Assembly (NCBI GenBank): GCA_018711985.1
Contig: DVHS01000205.1
Span: 1 to 9,451, forward strand
Origin: Egerieenecus merdigallinarum
GTDB lineage: Bacteria; Bacillota; Clostridia; Christensenellales; Aristaeellaceae
Length of the DNA stretch: 9,451 bases
Reading direction: 5' to 3'
The stretch's first letter is position 1; every line of letters begins with the position of its first letter. Below the pieces are notes generated by a model. It saw nothing but the letters and a program-made list of their open reading frames with translations. It did not search any database and was not told the DNA's origin. Both the position numbers and the translations under genes were made by a program. Below are positions 6,835-9,451 of this stretch, piece by piece.

Positions 6835-7038
6835 ATGCAGGTGGAAAAGACGATGAGCCTGGGCCAGGTGCTGCAGGCGGATCGCGGCACGGCCCGCATC
6901 TTTATGGAGTTTGGCATGCACTGCCTGGGCTGCCCCCACGCCACGGCGGAGTCCCTGGAGGACGCCTGCGCGGCCCATGGCGCCAACGTGGACGAGCTGG
7001 TGCATCAGCTCAACGAGTACTTTGCCGAAAAGGAATAA
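6835..7038 (+). CDS. DUF1858 small redox-disulfide domain protein
   Basis: A 67-residue protein made up entirely of a DUF1858 domain (the hybrid-cluster-protein-associated redox disulfide family, also found at the N-terminus of ScdA/YtfE-like iron-sulfur repair proteins). The key motif is C30-L-G-C33 within GMHCLGCP, followed by the typical ETLEEAC-like helix (ESLEDAC) and VDELVHQLN. Relatives are common in anaerobes and are thought to act in redox or Fe-S chemistry; the exact role is not established. The ATG at 6835 is preferred over the ATG at 6853 because family members include the VEKTMSLGQVL segment; GAAAGG (6815-6820) and GGTGA (6824-6828) lie upstream. It is flanked by its own promoter and terminator and precedes a rubrerythrin-like gene, a plausible functional neighbour. 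Confidence 0.88.
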   Translation: MQVEKTMSLGQVLQADRGTARIFMEFGMHCLGCPHATAESLEDACAAHGANVDELVHQLNEYFAEKE

Positions 7039-7049
7039 AGCGTCTTTGC

Positions 7050-7086
7050 GGGAGGCCCGGCCTTGCGGCTTGGCCTCCCCTTTTTT
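7050..7086 (+). terminator. Intrinsic terminator after the DUF1858 gene
   Basis: A perfect 8-bp GC-rich stem GGGAGGCC (7050-7057)/GGCCTCCC (7072-7079), with a short inner stem 7060-7062/7067-7069, is followed by six T (7081-7086). It starts 12 bases after the stop codon. It separates the DUF1858 unit from the DnaA-box cluster and the rubrerythrin-like gene. Confidence 0.9.
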
Positions 7087-7097
7087 ATCCCTCGCCC

Positions 7098-7212
7098 TGT
7101 GGATAGCTCTGTGGAAAAGCTGGGAAAACGGTGGAAAGACGCCCCGCACCCCGGCAAACAATCCCCAAAACGTGGAAAATCTGTGGAAAAAGTGGATAAC
7201 GCTTGTGGAAAA
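7098..7212. promoter_or_regulatory. DnaA-box cluster 2, upstream of the rubrerythrin-like gene
   Basis: Seven sites share one orientation (TGTGNAWAA on the + strand). Exact matches are TGTGGAAAA at 7110-7118, 7182-7190 and 7204-7212. One-mismatch sites are 7098-7106, 7171-7179 and 7191-7199 (AGTGGATAA); 7130-7138 has two mismatches. The last three sites start only 9-13 bases apart, as in cooperative DnaA arrays. The final box overlaps by two bases the Shine-Dalgarno sequence of the following gene (7211-7217). No conventional promoter was found between the terminator at 7086 and the ATG at 7225, so expression of that gene may depend on this region or on read-through. Confidence 0.6.
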
Positions 7213-7224
7213 GGAGGGAAAAAC

Positions 7225-7692
7225 ATGATTGTCAAGGATCAACGGGAGGCCCTGTGCGTGGCCTGCGAAATGGAGCGCCGGGCCATCGGCATCTATCAGC
7301 GGGCCCTGACCCTCACCGACAAGGCGGAGGTACGCGCAGGCATCCAGGAAATTCTGAAGGATGAGCGGGAGCACCTGCGCCGCTTCAGCCAGGTGCGGGA
7401 GCAGTATTGCGGCATCACCGACGCGGAGGAGCGGCTGCTCATCGCCGCCATGGGGGCGGAGGCCCTGTTCCCCGGCGGCGTCATGGAGATGCGCCGGGCC
7501 AATGGCCTGGACAGCCTGAAAAACCTGTACACCTTTGCCCGGGACAGCGAGGCCGACGCCGTGCGCGCCTACGGGGAGTTCGCCGACAAGTGCGAGCATC
7601 CCGCCGCCCGGGAAGCCTTTCTGGCCATCGCCCGGGAGGAGGGCACCCACCTCACCGCCCTGGAGGACCGCTTGATGGCCCTGATCCCCTGA
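7225..7692 (+). CDS. Rubrerythrin-like ferritin-fold protein
   Basis: The 155-residue four-helix-bundle protein has the two-iron site of ferritin-like proteins: E17 (CEMERRAIGIY), E47-x-x-H50 (KDEREHL), E109 (RDSEADAVRAY) and E139-x-x-H142 (AREEGTHL). There is no C-terminal rubredoxin CxxC domain, so it is an erythrin-type or shortened rubrerythrin. Family members reduce peroxide or handle iron in anaerobes; electrons could come from a separate partner. The ATG at 7225 follows an ideal AAGGAGG (7211-7217); the frame is open back to 7063, but that stretch is terminator and DnaA-box DNA. It lies between two DnaA-box clusters and next to the DUF1858 redox gene, but behind that gene's terminator. 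Peroxidase activity is inferred from the family only. Confidence 0.85.
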   Translation: MIVKDQREALCVACEMERRAIGIYQRALTLTDKAEVRAGIQEILKDEREHLRRFSQVREQYCGITDAEERLLIAAMGAEALFPGGVMEMRRANGLDSLKNLYTFARDSEADAVRAYGEFADKCEHPAAREAFLAIAREEGTHLTALEDRLMALIP

Positions 7693-7695
7693 AAC

Positions 7696-7931
7696 GGTGG
7701 AAAAGTCCGCTGCTCCCAGGGAAAATTATCCACAGCTCTGGGGATAGAATGTGGAAAACCAGCCTTTTCCTGTGTAAAAACAGGGAAAAACCCCGGGAAA
7801 AGTAGCGGCAAGGGTGGAAGCCTGTCTGCATATGTCTGTGTATAACTTGTGTAAACTGTGGAAAACCTGGGCAAGAGCTGTGCATAACAGGGGGAAAAGC
7901 CTGGGGAAAGCCCGTAAGGGCATGTGAAAAA
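7696..7931. promoter_or_regulatory. DnaA-box cluster 3, between the rubrerythrin-like and YwlG-family genes
   Basis: The 288-base intergenic region holds seven exact TTWTNCACA matches: 7726-7734 (TTATCCACA, + strand) and, on the minus strand, 7750-7758 (TGTGGAAAA), 7771-7779 (TGTGTAAAA), 7837-7845 (TGTGTATAA), 7857-7865 (TGTGGAAAA), 7879-7887 (TGTGCATAA) and 7923-7931 (TGTGAAAAA). One-mismatch sites lie at 7696-7704 and 7848-7856. The degenerate N position takes G, T, C and A while the fixed positions hold, which argues for protein-binding sites under selection. I found no clear promoter or terminator in this spacer; a small GCCC-GTAA-GGGC hairpin sits at 7911-7922. No AT-rich unwinding region adjoins it. 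Confidence 0.65.
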
Positions 7932-7980
7932 GCCCGGCGCGAAATTTCCGCCCGGAAAAACGGCATAGGAGGAAACCGTC

Positions 7981-8541
7981 ATGGATAAGCATCAACTGGA
8001 GGCGGAGGCCCGGCAAGTGCTCTCCGCCTGCGTGAAGGAACTGAAGGCCGCGGGGAATCTGCCCGCGGGGAGCCTGATTGTGTTGGGGTGCTCCACCAGC
8101 GAGGTCAGCGGCGCCAACATCGGTAAGGGCAGCGTGCCTGAGCTGGGCGAGATCATCGCCCGGGCCATGCTGGAGGCCTGCGCCGGGGAGGGCATGCGCG
8201 CGGCCTTCCAGTGCTGCGAGCACCTCAACCGCTGCGTGGTCATGGAGAAGGAAACCCTGCGGGACTACGGCTGCACCCAGGTGAAGGCCATTCCCCAGCC
8301 CAAGGCCGGGGGCAGCGTCCCCGCCGCGGCCTGGAAAATGCTCCGGGAGCCTGCCCTGGCCCTGGCGGTGCAGGCGGACGCGGCCATCGACGTGGGCGAC
8401 ACCCTGGTGGGCATGCACATCCGCCCGGTGGCGGTGCCCCTGCGGGGGGCCTACCGCCGCTTGGGCGAGGCCAACCTGGCGCAGGCTTACAGCCGCCTGC
8501 CCTACGTCGGCGGCGCCCGGGCCGTGTATGAGGAAAACTGA
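7981..8541 (+). CDS. ywlG: UPF0340 / YwlG-family protein (TIGR01440)
   Basis: The 186-residue protein matches the UPF0340 (DUF436, YwlG) family over its whole length. Hallmarks are GCSTSEVSGANIGK (36-49), FQCCEHLNR (76-84) with adjacent conserved cysteines C78-C79, the AGGS segment after VKAIPQPK, and DVGDTLVGMHIRPVAVPLR followed by the C-terminal GGARAVY. It is a soluble protein; the biochemical function of the family is not known to me. The conserved Cys-Cys-Glu-His and GCSTSE motifs suggest a binding or catalytic pocket. AGGAGG at 7967-7972 sits 8 bases before the ATG. The DUF368 gene follows 20 bases after the stop with its own ribosome binding site, so the two are probably cotranscribed. 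The DnaA-box-rich spacer lies directly upstream. Confidence 0.93.
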   Translation: MDKHQLEAEARQVLSACVKELKAAGNLPAGSLIVLGCSTSEVSGANIGKGSVPELGEIIARAMLEACAGEGMRAAFQCCEHLNRCVVMEKETLRDYGCTQVKAIPQPKAGGSVPAAAWKMLREPALALAVQADAAIDVGDTLVGMHIRPVAVPLRGAYRRLGEANLAQAYSRLPYVGGARAVYEEN

Positions 8542-8561
8542 CTGCGAAAAGGAGAGCCGAT

Positions 8562-9392
8562 ATGAATAAGCGTGTAATCCTGAATCTGTGCAAGGGGGCG
8601 CTCATCGGCGTGGGCGCCATCCTCCCGGGCATCAGCGGCGGGGTGCTGTGCGTGGCCCTGGGCATCTACGGGCTGGTGATGACCTTCCTGGCCCATCCCC
8701 TGACGGAATTCCGCCGCCGCTGGCAGGAGCTGGTGCCCTTGCTGGTGGGCTTTGGCGTGGGCGTGCTGGGGCTGTCCCGGCTGGTGGACTTGCTTTTCCG
8801 CACCTCCCAGGAGCCGGCGGTGTGGCTGTTCATCGGCCTGATTGCGGGGACGCTGCCCGCCTTGTGGCGGGAGAGCGGCAAGGAAGGCCGCAGCCCCGCC
8901 TGCCTGGCCTGGGGCGCGGGCGCCTTTGCGGTGATGCTGCTGTTCCTTCTGTGGATGCAGGGCGCCGGGGTGCGCACGGTGACGCCCAGCTTCGGCCTGT
9001 GGCTGCTGTGCGGGGTGCTGTGGGGCATCGGCATCATCGCCCCGGGGATGAGTCCCTCCTCCCTGTTCATTTTCATGGGCGTGTATCAGCCCATGGCCGC
9101 GGGCATCGCGGATCTCTCCATGCCCATATTGCTGCCCATGGCCCTGGGGCTGGTGCTGTGCGTGGTGATCTTCTCGAAGGCCATGAACTGGCTGCTGGGC
9201 CGCTTCTACGGCCCCACCATGCATGTGCTGCTGGGGGTGTCCCTGGCTTCCACGCTGGTGATTCTCCCCTTGGGCAGCGCGGTGACCTTGGGCACGGGGC
9301 TGCTGTACGCCGCATGCTTCCTGGGCGGGCTGGTGGTGGCCCTGTGGATGGACCGGGTCAGCCGCCGCATGGAAGCGGAGGGCAAGAAGTAA
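8562..9392 (+). CDS. popT: DUF368 membrane protein, probable polyprenyl-phosphate transporter (PopT family)
   Basis: The 276-residue integral membrane protein is hydrophobic through most of its length. It carries the two related DUF368 re-entrant-type motifs GAILPGISGG (18-27) and IIAPGMSPSS (158-167), each followed by a Gly-x-Tyr segment (LGIY, MGVY), consistent with an internal duplication. DUF368 proteins have been shown to move undecaprenyl phosphate back across the cytoplasmic membrane for reuse in cell wall synthesis, alongside DedA-family UptA. The short positively charged C-terminal tail is probably cytoplasmic. AAAGGAGA (8548-8555) precedes the ATG. In the second motif the more usual SGS is replaced by SPS. 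Family assignment is firm; the lipid substrate is inferred from studied homologues. The symbol is by family only. Confidence 0.9.
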   Translation: MNKRVILNLCKGALIGVGAILPGISGGVLCVALGIYGLVMTFLAHPLTEFRRRWQELVPLLVGFGVGVLGLSRLVDLLFRTSQEPAVWLFIGLIAGTLPALWRESGKEGRSPACLAWGAGAFAVMLLFLLWMQGAGVRTVTPSFGLWLLCGVLWGIGIIAPGMSPSSLFIFMGVYQPMAAGIADLSMPILLPMALGLVLCVVIFSKAMNWLLGRFYGPTMHVLLGVSLASTLVILPLGSAVTLGTGLLYAACFLGGLVVALWMDRVSRRMEAEGKK

Positions 9393-9451
9393 GCGCCCAC
9401 GGGCCTGCCAGTCCCGGGCATTCATGGCCGGGGGAACCCCTATGAACCCCC
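9393..9451 (+). other. Downstream end of window, no terminator seen
   Basis: The 59 bases after the DUF368 stop contain a GC-rich inverted repeat (CCCGG and CCGGG around 9413-9432) without a T-tract. An ATG at 9442 could open a further gene, but only three codons remain and the upstream G-rich stretch is a poor ribosome binding site, so no gene is called. Confidence 0.3.

Noticed and set aside
5614..7650. A minus-strand open frame of 678 codons over the MBL, DUF1858 and rubrerythrin-like genes
   Set aside because: Same shadow effect; it runs through a terminator, promoters and DnaA-box spacers and shows no recognisable domain.
7696..7931. A complete oriC
   Set aside because: DnaA boxes are dense, but dnaA or dnaN does not adjoin, and no AT-rich unwinding stretch or DnaA-trio tract was seen next to the boxes.
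7098..7931. A CRISPR array suggested by recurrent TGTGGAAAA motifs
   Set aside because: The repeats are only 9 bases, the spacing is irregular, and the motif varies at the one position allowed by the DnaA consensus.
8502..9425. A minus-strand open frame of 307 codons opposite the DUF368 gene
   Set aside because: Its translation is His/Gln/Gly-rich low-complexity sequence, the expected reverse of a hydrophobic membrane protein gene.

Overview
The window is a GC-rich stretch (intergenic AT-rich islands excepted) of what is most likely a Firmicutes/Clostridia chromosome, perhaps from an anaerobic gut lineage. The evidence is an AddA-type (not RecB-type) helicase-nuclease, strong AGGAGG-type ribosome binding sites, a DUF1858 CxxC protein, a rubrerythrin-like protein, a UPF0340/YwlG protein and a DUF368 protein, plus two perfect parS palindromes of the Bacillus/Clostridium type. 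Assignment below class level is not supported. All convincing genes lie on the + strand. No phage, insertion sequence, CRISPR array, tRNA or rRNA was seen.

Layout. 1-577 has no convincing gene. It holds a run of stable hairpins (about 6-243, possible structured RNA), about 75 bases (244-318) in which I see nothing, and two copies of a 61-bp hairpin repeat (319-379 and 456-516) flanking a perfect parS site (383-398). A promoter then leads into addA (578-4177). A TTGACC-17-TATAAT promoter overlapping the addA stop drives a type I phosphodiesterase/alkaline-phosphatase-superfamily gene (4310-5536). A second perfect parS (5552-5567) and an AT-rich spacer (about 30% GC) with a strong promoter precede an MBL-fold hydrolase (5836-6738), whose stop codon sits in a fresh 23-bp tandem duplication. 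Another TTGACA-17-TATGAT promoter drives a 67-residue DUF1858 protein (6835-7038), closed by a clear intrinsic terminator. Then come a rubrerythrin-like gene (7225-7692), a YwlG-family gene (7981-8541) and, 20 bases on, a DUF368/PopT-type membrane protein (8562-9392).

The most unusual signal is not a gene. Three dense clusters of DnaA-box sequences (consensus TTWTNCACA, either strand) lie at 3263-3381 (inside the addA reading frame), 7098-7212 and 7696-7931. By my count they hold 13 exact matches, where a uniform-base expectation for the whole window is below one. In the third cluster the free N position takes all four bases while the fixed positions are kept, as expected for binding sites rather than copies of one repeat. 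With two perfect parS sites in 5.2 kb, this suggests an origin-proximal region where DnaA and ParB both load. There is no dnaA/dnaN gene, and no unwinding element was recognised, so it is better read as a DnaA reservoir or regulatory cluster than as oriC itself.

Functionally the genes are housekeeping: double-strand break repair (AddA, with no addB next to it), phosphoester and MBL-type hydrolysis, anaerobic redox/iron proteins, and probable undecaprenyl-phosphate recycling (DUF368).
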